Shown here: positions 23,837-35,679 of the stretch, in pieces
Layout of the letters: every line of letters starts with the position of its first letter
Position numbering within the stretch: the stretch's first letter is position 1
Assembly (NCBI RefSeq): GCF_900091315.1
Contig: NZ_FLSP01000049.1
Span: 1 to 61,576, forward strand
Source of the DNA: Streptomyces sp. DI166
GTDB taxonomy: Bacteria; Actinomycetota; Actinomycetes; Streptomycetales; Streptomycetaceae
Length of the DNA: 61,576 bases
Reading direction: 5' to 3'
Made by a program: the position numbers and the translations under genes
Notes under the pieces: model-generated
Told to the model about the DNA's origin: nothing
What the model saw: the letters and a program-made list of their open reading frames with translations, nothing else
Databases searched by the model: none

Positions 23837-26319
23837 GTCAGGCACAGCAGACCTGCCAGCGGCCCGGCTGCGGCGGCAGTTACGAGGACATGGGCGGCGG
23901 CGAGCTGTACTGCGACACCTGCGGTCTGGCCCCCGTCGTCGCCACCAACGGCGTGGTCGGCTCCACCCCGACGGGGGTGAGCGGGGGCGGCAAGGGCGGC
24001 TCCTCCAGCGCCAGTTCCCGCTCCAGCAGCCGCAGCTCGCGTACGTCCTCGCAGTCGTCGAAGTCGCGCCGCTCGGTGTCGGGACGCCTCTCGCGGTCCC
24101 TGTCGGGGCGCACCTCGGGCCGTTCGGTGTCGGTGCGCAGCTCCGGCTCCACGGCCGGTTCCTCCGGGCGCGGCCGGCTCGGGGTGGGCCTGGTCGAGGT
24201 GCCGGACGTACCGCGGCCCGACCCGCGCGCGATGGTGCTGGACAACCCGGAGGTGCCCGAGCGCAAGCGGTTCTGCTCCCGCTCCGACTGCGGGGCGCCG
24301 GTGGGCCGTTCGCGCGGCGACCGGCCGGGCCGTACGGAGGGCTTCTGCACCAAGTGCGGGCACCCGTACTCCTTCGTGCCCAAGCTCAGGGCCGGGGACG
24401 TGGTGCACGGCCAGTACGAGGTCGTGGGCTGCCTGGCGCACGGCGGGCTCGGCTGGATCTACCTCGCGGTGGACCGCGCGGTCTCCGACCGGTGGGTGGT
24501 CCTCAAGGGCCTGCTGGACACCGGCGACCAGGACGCGATGGCGGCGGCGATCTCCGAACGGCGCTTCCTGGCGGAGATCGAGCACGCCAACATCGTGCGG
24601 ATCTACAACTTCGTCGAGCACCTCGACCAGCGCACCGGCTCCCTCGACGGCTACATCGTCATGGAGTACGTCGGCGGCAAGTCGCTGAAGGAGATCGCCA
24701 ACGGCCGCCGCACGCCCGACGGCAAGCGCGACCCGCTGCCGGTGGAGCAGGCCTGCGCCTACGGCATCGAGGCCCTGGAGGCGCTCGGACATCTGCACAG
24801 CCGCAACCTGCTGTACTGCGACTTCAAGGTCGACAACGCCATCCAGACCGAGAGCCAGCTCAAGCTCATCGACATGGGCGCCGTGCGCCGCATGGACGAC
24901 GACGAGTCGGCGATCTACGGCACGGTCGGCTACCAGGCGCCGGAGGTCGCCGAGGTGGGCCCGTCGGTGGCGAGCGACCTGTACACCGTCGCCCGCACCC
25001 TGGCGGTGCTGACCTTCGACTTCCAGGGCTACACCAACGTCTTCGTGGACTCCCTGCCCGACCCGGACAACATCGAGGTCTTCCGGCAGTACGAGTCCTT
25101 CTACCGGCTCCTGGTGCGCGCCACCGACCCGGACCCGGCGCGCAGGTTCGCCTCCGCGCAGGAGATGGCGGAGCAGCTCACGGGCGTACTGCGCGAGGTC
25201 GTCTCGCTCCAGACGGGGCAGCCCCGGCCCGCCCTGTCGACCCTGTTCGGGCCCGAAGTGAAGGTCACCGACACCGAGTTGTTCCCGAGGCTGGACGGCG
25301 AGGTCTCCCGGCTGGGGGCACGCCGCAACGGGCCCGCAGGGGCCGGGGTGAGCGCGCCCGCGCTCTCCGCGGGGCTGGTCAAGCCCGTCAACGCCCCTGT
25401 CGCTGCCCTCGCCCTTCCGGTGCCGCACGTGGACCCCTCGGACCCCAACGCCGGTTTCCTCGCGGGACTTCTGGCCTCCGCCCCGGCCGAACTGGTGAGC
25501 GCCCTGGCCGCCGCCCCGGCGCCGTCCACCGAGACCCGGCTGCGGCAGGTGCGGGCCTGGCTGGAGAACGGCGAGGCGGGCACCGCGCACGAGACGCTGA
25601 CCCGGCTGGAGGGCGAACGGCCCGACGACTGGCGGGTGGTGTGGTACCGGGGCGTGGCCGCGCTGGTCACCGGCGACCACGAGGGCGCCGCCCTCGCCTT
25701 CGACGCCGTCTACGACGCCTTCCCGGGTGAACCCGCGCCCAAGCTGGCCCTCGGCCTGTGCGCGGAGGTGCTGGGGCAGCTCGACAACGCCGCCGAGTAC
25801 TACCGCCTGGTCTGGTCGACCGACCCCAGCTTCGTCAGCGCCGCGTTCGGCCTGGCCCGGGTGCAGCTCGCCACCGGCGACCGGCGCGGCGCCGTGGCCA
25901 CCCTGGAGTCGGTCCCGGAGAGCTCGATCCACTACACGGCCGCCCGGGTGGCTGCCGTACGGGCGCGGCTGCGGCAGCGCACCGCGGTCGCCTCCGACGT
26001 ACCGTTCCTGGAGGACCTGACCGCCGCCGCGGGACAGGTGGAGGCGCTGCAGGCGTTCGGCCTGGACCCGGCGCGCCGCGAGGAGTTGGCGACGGAGGTG
26101 CTCGGCTGTGCGCTGGACTGGGTACTCTCCGGTGGCCAAGGTTCCGTCCCCGACGCCGCCGGGGGACGGGTGCTGCTCGGCAGTGGCCTGGACGAGCGGG
26201 GACTGCGGTTCGGGCTGGAGCGTTCGTACCGCATGCTGGCCCGGCTCGCGCAGGGCGGCGAGGAGAGGATCGACCTGGTGGAACGCGCCAACCGTTACCG
26301 CCCCCGGACGTGGGTGTAG
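23833..26319 (+). CDS. pknG: PknG-type serine/threonine protein kinase with zinc ribbons and TPR
   Basis: This soluble kinase has 828 residues. It carries zinc ribbon 1 (Cys8, 13, 27, 30), a Ser/Arg-rich linker at about 57-115, and zinc ribbon 2 (Cys148, 153, 172, 175), which corresponds to the rubredoxin-like module of PknG. The kinase domain from about 190 has the lysine in WVVLKGLLD (Lys225), the catalytic loop YCDFKVDN with Asp330, the metal Asp347 in IDMG instead of DFG, and GTVGYQAPEV. A TPR-rich C-terminal third follows (about 560-800). CDFK and D-[ML]-G are PknG hallmarks. In mycobacteria PknG phosphorylates the FHA protein GarA to control glutamate metabolism; here an FHA protein is encoded three genes downstream. 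It overlaps the preceding gene by 4 bp. Confidence 0.9.
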   Translation: MSQAQQTCQRPGCGGSYEDMGGGELYCDTCGLAPVVATNGVVGSTPTGVSGGGKGGSSSASSRSSSRSSRTSSQSSKSRRSVSGRLSRSLSGRTSGRSVSVRSSGSTAGSSGRGRLGVGLVEVPDVPRPDPRAMVLDNPEVPERKRFCSRSDCGAPVGRSRGDRPGRTEGFCTKCGHPYSFVPKLRAGDVVHGQYEVVGCLAHGGLGWIYLAVDRAVSDRWVVLKGLLDTGDQDAMAAAISERRFLAEIEHANIVRIYNFVEHLDQRTGSLDGYIVMEYVGGKSLKEIANGRRTPDGKRDPLPVEQACAYGIEALEALGHLHSRNLLYCDFKVDNAIQTESQLKLIDMGAVRRMDDDESAIYGTVGYQAPEVAEVGPSVASDLYTVARTLAVLTFDFQGYTNVFVDSLPDPDNIEVFRQYESFYRLLVRATDPDPARRFASAQEMAEQLTGVLREVVSLQTGQPRPALSTLFGPEVKVTDTELFPRLDGEVSRLGARRNGPAGAGVSAPALSAGLVKPVNAPVAALALPVPHVDPSDPNAGFLAGLLASAPAELVSALAAAPAPSTETRLRQVRAWLENGEAGTAHETLTRLEGERPDDWRVVWYRGVAALVTGDHEGAALAFDAVYDAFPGEPAPKLALGLCAEVLGQLDNAAEYYRLVWSTDPSFVSAAFGLARVQLATGDRRGAVATLESVPESSIHYTAARVAAVRARLRQRTAVASDVPFLEDLTAAAGQVEALQAFGLDPARREELATEVLGCALDWVLSGGQGSVPDAAGGRVLLGSGLDERGLRFGLERSYRMLARLAQGGEERIDLVERANRYRPRTWV

Positions 26320-26322
26320 TTG

Positions 26323-27632
<1,310 letters not shown>

Positions 27633-27633
<1 letters not shown>

Positions 27634-27711
27634 GGCCCCGTTCAGCGGGGGCGGCCTCGACGGACCGGAGGGGACCGGTCCGCCATCAGCCATCGCCCCA
27701 CTCCGGTGGGG
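27633..27711 (+). terminator. Three consecutive hairpins between phosphatase and VWA genes
   Basis: The 102-bp spacer holds three stem-loops. A bulged one covers about 27633-27658 (GAGG/CCCCG arms). A perfect 8-bp stem spans 27661-27682 (CGGACCGG/CCGGTCCG, six-base loop). A 6-bp stem with a four-base loop spans 27696-27711 (CCCCAC/GTGGGG). They probably attenuate transcription into the VWA and FHA genes or protect a processed end. Confidence 0.6.
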
Positions 27712-27735
27712 TGTCCTAGGGGGATCAGAGAAGGC

Positions 27736-29082
27736 ATGGCCATTTTCTCGAAGTCGAACGTGCCGCAGTTCTCGATGGACGTCTACCAGAACGAGTACCT
27801 CCCCGAGGGCGGCCGTGAGGTGAACGCGATCGTCACGGTCACCGCGACCGGCGGCGGCACGATCGGGAGCGCGGTCGCGGCGCCCCACCTGTTCACACCG
27901 GGGCAGGGCCCGTCCGCGGCCGTGGCGCTCATGGTCGACTGCTCGGGTTCGATGGACTACCCGGCGACCAAGATGCGCAACGCCCGGGACGCCACGGCCG
28001 CCGCGATCGACACCCTGCGCGACGGGGTGCACTTCGCGGTGATCGGCGGCACCCACGTCGCCAAGGAGGTCTACCCGGGCGCCGGGCGCCTCGCGGTCGC
28101 CGACGCCACCACCCGCGAGCAGGCCAAGCAGGCGCTGCGCGGGCTCACCGCGGGCGGCGGCACCGCGATCGGCACCTGGCTCCGGCTCGCCGACCGGCTG
28201 CTGTCCTCCGCGGACGTGGCCATCCGCCACGGCATCCTGCTCACCGACGGCCGCAATGAACACGAGTCACCCGAGGAGCTGCGCGCCGCGCTGGACGCCT
28301 GCGCGGGGCGTTTCACCTGCGACGCGCGCGGTGTGGGCACCGACTGGGAAGTGAAAGAAGTCACAGGGATCGCCTCCGCGCTCCTCGGCACCGCCGACAT
28401 CGTCGCCGACCCGGCGGGGCTGGCCGCCGACTTCACGCAGATGATGGAGACGGCGATGGGCAAGGAGGTCGCGGACGTCTCCCTGCGGGTGTGGACCCCG
28501 GTGGGCACGACGATCAAATTCGTCAAGCAGGTGGCACCGACGGTCGAGGACCTGACCGGCCGCCGCACCGAATCGGGCCCGCGTTCGGGCGACTACCCCA
28601 CCGGTTCCTGGGGCGACGAGTCCCGTGACTACCACGTTTGTGTCGAGGTTCCGCCCGCCGACCTGGGCCGGGAGATGCTCGCGGCGCGGGTCTCCCTGGT
28701 GATCCCGCAGCCGGACGGCAGCGTCCAGAACCTCGGCGCGCAGGGCCTGGTCCGGGCCGTGTGGACCGACGACATGGTCGCCTCGACCTCGATCAACCCG
28801 CAGGTCGCCCACTACACCGGGCAGGCCGAACTGGCACAGGCCATCCAACAGGGGCTCGATCTTCGCAAAGCGGGCGATATCGATGGAGCAACGGCCAAAC
28901 TGGGCCGGGCGGTTCAGCTCGCCAGCACCTCCGGAAACGCCGATACGGCGAAACTCCTTGCGAAGGTGGTGGACGTGGTCGACGCCGCGGCAGGTACTGT
29001 GCGACTGAAGGCGAAGGTCGCGGAGGCCGACGAGATGACTCTCGAAACCCGGTCGACAAAGACTGTTCGTGTAAAGAAGTGA
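27736..29082 (+). CDS. von Willebrand factor A domain protein
   Basis: This 448-residue cytoplasmic VWA protein has no signal peptide. The metal-ion-dependent adhesion site is present: VALMVDCSGSMDY at about residues 64-76 (DxSxS), the Thr region GGGTAIGTWL, and the Asp in ILLTDGRNEH. The C-terminal half is a beta-rich domain followed by a helical segment (QAELAQAIQQGLDLRKAGDI) that resembles a TPR-like hairpin. VWA proteins of this type often bind partners through the metal site. Its place between a phosphatase and an FHA protein suggests that it is an effector or scaffold of the PknG pathway. The ATG at 27736 is preceded by a purine-rich AGAGAAGG. It is separated from the phosphatase gene by three hairpins. 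Confidence 0.85.
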   Translation: MAIFSKSNVPQFSMDVYQNEYLPEGGREVNAIVTVTATGGGTIGSAVAAPHLFTPGQGPSAAVALMVDCSGSMDYPATKMRNARDATAAAIDTLRDGVHFAVIGGTHVAKEVYPGAGRLAVADATTREQAKQALRGLTAGGGTAIGTWLRLADRLLSSADVAIRHGILLTDGRNEHESPEELRAALDACAGRFTCDARGVGTDWEVKEVTGIASALLGTADIVADPAGLAADFTQMMETAMGKEVADVSLRVWTPVGTTIKFVKQVAPTVEDLTGRRTESGPRSGDYPTGSWGDESRDYHVCVEVPPADLGREMLAARVSLVIPQPDGSVQNLGAQGLVRAVWTDDMVASTSINPQVAHYTGQAELAQAIQQGLDLRKAGDIDGATAKLGRAVQLASTSGNADTAKLLAKVVDVVDAAAGTVRLKAKVAEADEMTLETRSTKTVRVKK

Positions 29083-29176
29083 CCGCACCACTGACCGAGC
29101 GACAACGCGAGCCCGGCCCCTCGGGGTTGGAGAAATCCGGCTGCAACGGCCGGAAAGGAGAGGGGGAAGCGCCGAC

Positions 29177-30562
29177 ATGCCGACCTGCCCGAACGGACAC
29201 CAGTCGGGTTCCGACGACTGGTGCGAGGTCTGCGGTCACCGCATGGCCGGTGCCGTACCGCCTCCCCCTCCGCCGCCCCCGCCCGGCGGTGGGTACGGCT
29301 TCCCGCCGCCCGGTGGCCCCGGAGCCCCCGGCGGTGCCCGGCCGCCGCACCTGTCCTCCGTACCGGACCCCGAGCCGGAGCTCTGCCCGCAGTGCCGTAC
29401 GCCCCGTGAGGGCGGCGCGCCGTTCTGCGAGGAGTGCCGGTGGAACTTCCTGACCAACACGGCCACGTCGTACACCCCGGCCGCCCCGCGCCCGCCGGCG
29501 CCCGGCCCGAGCCCGGCCGCCCGCTTCCAGCAGCAGCCGGGACCGTCCTACGGCGGCGGTGACTCGTACGACTACCAGAGCTCGCGGCCGTCGCAGATGA
29601 ACCGGCCCGCGGAGCCGCTCCCGCCGTTCGGCACGGACCCGGGCCCGGGCGGACCCGGTGGTCCCGGTGGTCCTGGTGGTCCCGGTGGTCCTGGTGGTCA
29701 CGGCGGCCCTGGTGGTCCTGGTGGCCAGGGGCCCTACGGCGGTCCCGGTGGCCCGAACGGTCCCGGTGGCTTCGGTGGTCCCGGTGGCCCGAACGGTCCC
29801 GGTGGCTTCGGTGGCCAGGGTGGTCCCGGTGGCCCCTCCGGCTTCGGTGGTGACCCCTCGCGGCCCGTACCGCCGCCTCCCGGCCCGACCCCGCCCGCAG
29901 GTCCCGGCGGCCCTGGCGGCCCCGGTGGCGCTCCGCAGGGGTTCCAGTCCGGCCCGCCCGCCCCGCCCGGATACCCGCAGGAGACGAACCGCCCGCAGCC
30001 CGGCGGCCCGTCCTTCGGCGGCGGCGAGGACGACTGGGTGCTCTCGCCCCCGTCCTCCGGCCCCGGCGGCCCCGGCCAGGGCGGCGGCTACGGCTACCCC
30101 CAGCCCGGTTCCGGCCAGGCGCCGCCCCCGCCCGGCGGCGGCTACCCGCAGCAGCCGGCCACCTGGACGGCGACCATCGGCCCGGACCGCGACTACTTCA
30201 TGGCGATGATGCAGCGCTCCGGACCCGAGGCCGCGGGCCTGAACCTGCCCGCGTACTCGCCCGAGCAGCAGCGCACGCTCTCCGGCAACCAGGTCACCAT
30301 CGGCCGCCGCCGGCACTCCACCGGCGACACCCCCGACATCGACCTGTCGGTGCCGCCGGAGGACCCGGGCGTCTCGCACCAGCACGCGGTGCTGGTGCAG
30401 CAGCCGAACGGCTCCTGGGCGGTCGTCGACCAGAACTCCACCAACGGCACCACGGTCAACGGCTCCGAGGAACCGATCCAGCCGTTCGTGCCGGTACCGC
30501 TCCAGGACGGCGACCGGGTGCACGTCGGCGCCTGGACGACGATCACCATCCGTCGCGGCTGA
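29177..30562 (+). CDS. FHA-domain protein with two zinc ribbons and Gly/Pro linker
   Basis: This 461-residue protein ends in a forkhead-associated domain that binds phosphothreonine. A first zinc-binding segment (Cys4, His8, Cys16, Cys19) and a second ribbon (Cys70, 73, 84, 87) open the protein, joined by poly-proline. A long low-complexity middle (about 155-235) is made of GPGG/PGGP repeats. The FHA domain occupies about 372-461, with TIGRRRHS, the S-x-x-H of GVSHQHAVL and STNGTTVNG. GarA, the PknG substrate in mycobacteria, is a small FHA protein; this one has an FHA domain in a similar terminal position but a very different N-terminus. It is the natural candidate for the kinase's phospho-reader or substrate. 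A strong hairpin follows. Confidence 0.88.
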   Translation: MPTCPNGHQSGSDDWCEVCGHRMAGAVPPPPPPPPPGGGYGFPPPGGPGAPGGARPPHLSSVPDPEPELCPQCRTPREGGAPFCEECRWNFLTNTATSYTPAAPRPPAPGPSPAARFQQQPGPSYGGGDSYDYQSSRPSQMNRPAEPLPPFGTDPGPGGPGGPGGPGGPGGPGGHGGPGGPGGQGPYGGPGGPNGPGGFGGPGGPNGPGGFGGQGGPGGPSGFGGDPSRPVPPPPGPTPPAGPGGPGGPGGAPQGFQSGPPAPPGYPQETNRPQPGGPSFGGGEDDWVLSPPSSGPGGPGQGGGYGYPQPGSGQAPPPPGGGYPQQPATWTATIGPDRDYFMAMMQRSGPEAAGLNLPAYSPEQQRTLSGNQVTIGRRRHSTGDTPDIDLSVPPEDPGVSHQHAVLVQQPNGSWAVVDQNSTNGTTVNGSEEPIQPFVPVPLQDGDRVHVGAWTTITIRRG

Positions 30563-30577
30563 GCCGCGGAACTCTCA

Positions 30578-30607
30578 CCGGAGGGGCCAGGCGTACGGCC
30601 CCTCCGG
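30578..30607. terminator. Perfect 11-bp hairpin after the FHA gene
   Basis: CCGGAGGGGCC pairs perfectly with GGCCCCTCCGG across an eight-base loop, 15 bp after the FHA stop. Read on the minus strand, it nearly repeats the last codons of the convergent methyltransferase gene, so it may have arisen by duplication of that gene's tail. Confidence 0.8.
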
Positions 30608-30712
30608 AATGCCCCGCACGCCCACGCGCCCGGCCGGGCCCCTCCGCCGGGAAACGCCGATGCGCCCACGGGCTCGACCGAGCCATCGCCGCCTCCTGGA
30701 GGCTCCGCCCAG

Positions 30713-31711
30713 TCACCCCCGCAGGGGCCAGGTGTACGGCCCCTCCGGACCGTCCAGCCAGGCCCACTGGCCGTCCCCGCCGACGGTGACGCCGTAGCGC
30801 TCCCGCTCGGGCATCCCCTCGCGGTCCCACAGCGCGTACGCCTCCTGCGGGTCCAGGCCCACCCGGCCGAGGGCGAGCAGGAAGCGGAACAGGTCGTGGT
30901 CACGGGCCCGGCGGGGCACCCCGCCGAGCGGCGCCGGTTCGCTCTCGGGGCGGTCGCCGCCGCGCAGCGGGACGAAGTAGGCGGGCGTGTGCAGGAAGCG
31001 GCCCTCGGCGTGCTCGGCGTCCCGCACGGTCAGTACGACCAGGCCGGTGGCCATGGGCGCCAGGATCCTGGCCCCCGCGCGGCACTGGGCGAGCCAGGCG
31101 CGCGGCACGCACGACAGGGCGCAGGTCGCGATGATCCGGTCGTAGGGCCCGCGTTCCGGGACACCCCGGGCGCCGTCGCCGGTCACCACGGCCGGACGGT
31201 ACCCGGCGGCCTCCAGGTGCCGGCGCGCGGACTCGGTGATCTCCGGTTCCAGGTCGACGGTGGTGACGAGTCCGTCGTCGCCGAGGCGCCGGGCGAGCAG
31301 GGCGGCGTTCCAGCCGGTGCCGGTGCCGATCTCCAGTACGCGGTGCCCGTCCTCGACCTCCAGCGCGACCAGCATCATCGCCATCAGCGAGGGCTGGCTG
31401 CTGGAGGACACCAGCTCGCCGTCGCGCAGCCGGGTGGCCAGCGGCACGTCGGCATAGGCGCCGCGCAGCCAGCGCTCGCGCGCGGCTGGGTCGGGGTCCT
31501 CGCCCCAGCGCCGCTCGTGCCCGCCGACGACGGCGACGTAGTAGTAGGGCACGAAGAGGTGGCGCGGCACGGCCATGAACACCTCCGCCCACCTCGGATC
31601 GGCGTCCCAGGCCCCGCTCCTGTCGATCTCGCGCACCAGCCGCGCCCGCGCCGTGGCGGCGAGGGCGTCGAAGTCGTCGAGGCCGCTGTCGGGAGCGTGG
31701 GGGGCGCTCAT
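30713..31711 (-). CDS. Protein-L-isoaspartate O-methyltransferase-like methyltransferase
   Basis: This SAM-dependent methyltransferase has 332 residues. The N-terminal VPRHLFVPYYY and the SSSSQPSLMAMML loop are PCMT-family signatures. The SAM-binding motif VLEIGTGTGWNAALLARRLG starts near residue 122. PYDRIIATCALSCVP and AGARILAPMATGLVVLTV follow. The length exceeds classical PCMT (about 210 residues) by a C-terminal extension, as in actinobacterial variants that act on peptide natural products or on protein repair; no precursor peptide is visible here, so protein repair is the simpler reading. The ATG at 31711 lies almost on top of a GGAGG, an awkwardly short gap. It is convergent with the FHA gene. 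Confidence 0.82.
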   Translation of the reverse strand: MSAPHAPDSGLDDFDALAATARARLVREIDRSGAWDADPRWAEVFMAVPRHLFVPYYYVAVVGGHERRWGEDPDPAARERWLRGAYADVPLATRLRDGELVSSSSQPSLMAMMLVALEVEDGHRVLEIGTGTGWNAALLARRLGDDGLVTTVDLEPEITESARRHLEAAGYRPAVVTGDGARGVPERGPYDRIIATCALSCVPRAWLAQCRAGARILAPMATGLVVLTVRDAEHAEGRFLHTPAYFVPLRGGDRPESEPAPLGGVPRRARDHDLFRFLLALGRVGLDPQEAYALWDREGMPERERYGVTVGGDGQWAWLDGPEGPYTWPLRG

Positions 31712-31816
31712 ACCTCCACTGTCCTGCGGGACGCCGGGCGGGGCGAGGGCGGAGGGGAGCTACGTCGGGGACCTAGGGCTTGAGTCCTGGGCCGCGGCGT
31801 CTGAGACCATGGGGGC

Positions 31817-32221
31817 GTGAAAGAGATTAGGCGCGGCACGCTTCAGGAGCAGACCTTCTACGAGCAGGTCGGCGGGGAGGAGACCTTCCGCCGCCTGGTC
31901 CACCGTTTCTACCAGGGGGTGGCCGAGGACCCGCTCCTGCGGCCGATGTACCCCGAGGAGGACCTCGGCCCCGCCGAGGAGCGCCTGACCCTCTTCCTGA
32001 TCCAGTACTGGGGCGGGCCCACCACGTACAGCGACAACCGCGGCCACCCCCGGCTGCGGATGCGCCACGCGCCGTTCGTCGTGGACCGCGCGGCCCACGA
32101 CGCCTGGCTGAAGCACATGCGCGACGCCGTGGACGAGCTGGGCCTGTCCGAGGAGCACGAGCGGACGCTGTGGAACTACCTCACGTACGCGGCGGCGTCG
32201 ATGGTGAACACGGAGGGCTGA
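31817..32221 (+). CDS. glbO: Truncated haemoglobin, group II (trHbO)
   Basis: This small haem protein has 134 residues, the normal size of a 2-on-2 globin. Visible group II features are FYEQVGGEETFRRLVHRFY at the A-B helices, LRPMYPEEDL, the YWGGP turn, LRMRHAPF with the proximal His, and the Trp of AWLKHM. Proteins of this group bind O2 and NO and are linked to aerobic and nitrosative metabolism in actinobacteria. The GTG at 31817 has no strong Shine-Dalgarno. It is divergent from the PCMT-like gene. Confidence 0.93.
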   Translation: MKEIRRGTLQEQTFYEQVGGEETFRRLVHRFYQGVAEDPLLRPMYPEEDLGPAEERLTLFLIQYWGGPTTYSDNRGHPRLRMRHAPFVVDRAAHDAWLKHMRDAVDELGLSEEHERTLWNYLTYAAASMVNTEG

Positions 32222-32250
32222 GCCGGGGGCAGTGACCCCTTCGCTCCGGC

Positions 32251-32925
32251 TCAGTGGGAGACGCTGACGCCGAGCGACCCGAGCCCGTTGGCCCTGCGCA
32301 CGGCTATCGACCCGTACGGCGTGCGCAGGCGCAGCCAGGAGGCGGCGGAGAACAGCGCGGGCTCCCCGGAGGCGCGCAGGAAGCCGAGCGACTGCGCGGC
32401 GTGCACGGCCCGCACCGGCAGAGCGGTGGAGCCCACCTCCCGGGACCAGATCTCCCGCCCGATGCGGTCGAGTTCGGCCCGGGTACGCCGGTCGGGGTCG
32501 AGTTCCTCGCTCCGGGCCCGGAACTCGGCCACCGCGGCGCCCACCAGGGCCCGCAGGTCGTCCGGCGCGGGCAGTCCCGGCACGGGGCGCCAGCCGCTCC
32601 TCGGCGGCAGCACGCCCGCCCAGGGCGGTCCGGTGACGGCGGCCGGGACGAGGGCGGTGGCCGCCGGCTCGTCCACCGCCTCCAGCAGTTCACCGGCGGA
32701 GACAGTCACGTCCAGGGTGACGTCGAGGCCGTTCTCGTACGGCTTGGCCAGCCGCGCGGCGCGGATCGCCAGTACCTCGAAGGACGGCGGGCGCCCGAAG
32801 ACGGCGAGCGCGGTGCCGGCCGCCTGGAGGCGTACCGCGGCGCCCCGGTCGTAGTGGAGCAGCCGGGAGAGGAAGGCGGCGAGATCGGCCGCCTCCCCCT
32901 CGTCCGCGAGGTGGAGCACCGTCAT
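32251..32925 (-). CDS. Hypothetical protein, actinobacterial
   Basis: This 224-residue soluble protein is rich in Ala, Arg and Leu. The N-terminal half reads like an alpha/beta domain (VLHLADEGEAADLAAFLSRL, GAAVRLQAAGTALAVFG). The second half is helical (ELDPDRRTRAELDRIGREIW) and ends with WLRLRTPYGSIAVRRA. There are no signal, membrane or metal motifs. The ATG at 32925 overlaps the stop of the upstream thioesterase gene by 4 bp, and the pair follows ettA, so the three form one operon on the minus strand. I know similar conserved genes from Streptomyces in this position but not their function. Confidence 0.75.
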   Translation of the reverse strand: MTVLHLADEGEAADLAAFLSRLLHYDRGAAVRLQAAGTALAVFGRPPSFEVLAIRAARLAKPYENGLDVTLDVTVSAGELLEAVDEPAATALVPAAVTGPPWAGVLPPRSGWRPVPGLPAPDDLRALVGAAVAEFRARSEELDPDRRTRAELDRIGREIWSREVGSTALPVRAVHAAQSLGFLRASGEPALFSAASWLRLRTPYGSIAVRRANGLGSLGVSVSH

Positions 32926-33338
32926 GCGGCGACGGCCTCCTCCTCGTCATCGTCGTCCATGTACTCGGCGAGGAACTCGCGCTCCTCGGCGGTGATCCGG
33001 CGGGGCCGCTGCGCCTCGAAGTCGAACGGCACTATGACCGTCGAGGCCCGGACGTAGACGATGTCGTCGTCCTTCACCTCGTAGGTGAGGGTGAAGGACG
33101 CGGCCCTTATCTCGGTGACCCACAGCTCGATGTCCACCGGGTGGTGGCGGTGCACGAGCTGGCGCTTGTAGTCGATCTCATGGCGCGCCACCACGGACCC
33201 CTGCTGGAAATCCTTGTCCGGGCGGAACAGGAAGTCGATACGGGCTTCCTCCAGGTACCGGAGGAAGACCACGTTGTTGACGTGGCCGTACGCGTCCATG
33301 TCCGCCCAGCGCAGCGGGCAGCGGTAGATGTGCCGCAA
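32922..33338 (-). CDS. Hotdog-fold acyl-CoA thioesterase
   Basis: This 138-residue protein belongs to the 4-hydroxybenzoyl-CoA thioesterase (YbgC/FadM-like) family. The diagnostic N-terminal segment is WADMDAYGHVNNVVFLRYLEEARI, containing the catalytic Asp in the D-x-x-GHVNN context. The later SFTLTYEVKDDDIVYVRASTV is the central strand region, and the tail is acidic. It hydrolyses acyl-CoA thioesters in the cytoplasm; the natural substrate is unknown. The best start is a TTG at 33338, seven bases after the ettA stop, so translation is probably coupled. It overlaps the next gene by 4 bp. Confidence 0.88.
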   Translation of the reverse strand: MRHIYRCPLRWADMDAYGHVNNVVFLRYLEEARIDFLFRPDKDFQQGSVVARHEIDYKRQLVHRHHPVDIELWVTEIRAASFTLTYEVKDDDIVYVRASTVIVPFDFEAQRPRRITAEEREFLAEYMDDDDEEEAVAA

Positions 33339-33344
33339 GATCGA

Positions 33345-35009
<1,665 letters not shown>

Positions 35010-35187
35010 GAGAAACCGTCCGGCAGCTTGAAATCAGGCAGTGGGCAGATACACCCCATCTTGCCGTACCGCCACCCCTGGGCGGAAACGCGTATAGGTG
35101 GGGGGCTGTGACCTGGGGGTTCGCTGCCGGCGGCGGTGGGTGACGGCCCCGCCGGTCGCCACCGGCTGACGGGCGGGCACCCTCGCG

Positions 35188-35514
35188 CTACGCGCCAGGG
35201 GGCCGGTACTGGATCTGCCCGGCTTTGCGCAGGGCGTCCATGGTCTCGTCGACGGTCAGGAGGACGGTCGTCTCGAACGAGCTGAGCGCGCCGCCTCCGC
35301 TGATCGCCAGGGCGACCGCGGCCATGGAGACGTTGTCGGGGGCCTCCCACAGGTTGTAGCCGTCACGGGTACCGAACGCGTACCAGAAGCCGTGCAGCTT
35401 GCCGCCCACGGACTCGATGTACGCCTGAGCGGCCTTCGCGCGGTCCTCGGGGTGGCTGATGAGCCTCGCCCAGGTCTCCGGCGTGTAGCTGAACCTCGAC
35501 AGATAGAGCGGCAT
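35188..35514 (-). CDS. GYD-domain protein
   Basis: This small cytoplasmic protein has 108 residues. The GYD-family pattern is clear: MPLYLSRFSYTPETWARLI at the start, AYIESVGGKLHGFWYAFGTRDGYNL, and the EAPDNVSMAAVALAISGGGA segment, forming a ferredoxin-like alpha/beta barrel dimer. The function of the family is not established. The ATG at 35514 has GGGGAG six bases upstream, so the longer in-frame extension is rejected. It has no operon partner. Confidence 0.85.
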   Translation of the reverse strand: MPLYLSRFSYTPETWARLISHPEDRAKAAQAYIESVGGKLHGFWYAFGTRDGYNLWEAPDNVSMAAVALAISGGGALSSFETTVLLTVDETMDALRKAGQIQYRPPGA

Positions 35515-35679
35515 GATATCTCCCCTTCGTCCCATTCAAAGGATGCTCCCGAAGGGAGGTAGCCGTCCCTGAAGCCGCCCGTGCATCCCCCGAACGGCCG
35601 GGATGGTCGGGGCCGAGGATGCCTGTGCTGCGCTGGACTCGCCGGCCGGGCAAGGCCCTGGCGCCGCCGGAATGGGCCC

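Noticed and set aside
29647..29960. Gly-Pro-Gly repeats of the FHA protein as collagen
   Set aside because: The pattern is mostly GPGG/PGGP without a steady G-x-y triplet; it reads as a flexible linker in a cytoplasmic protein.
30713..31711. PCMT-like methyltransferase as part of a lanthipeptide or graspetide locus
   Set aside because: No precursor peptide, ligase or synthetase gene is nearby.
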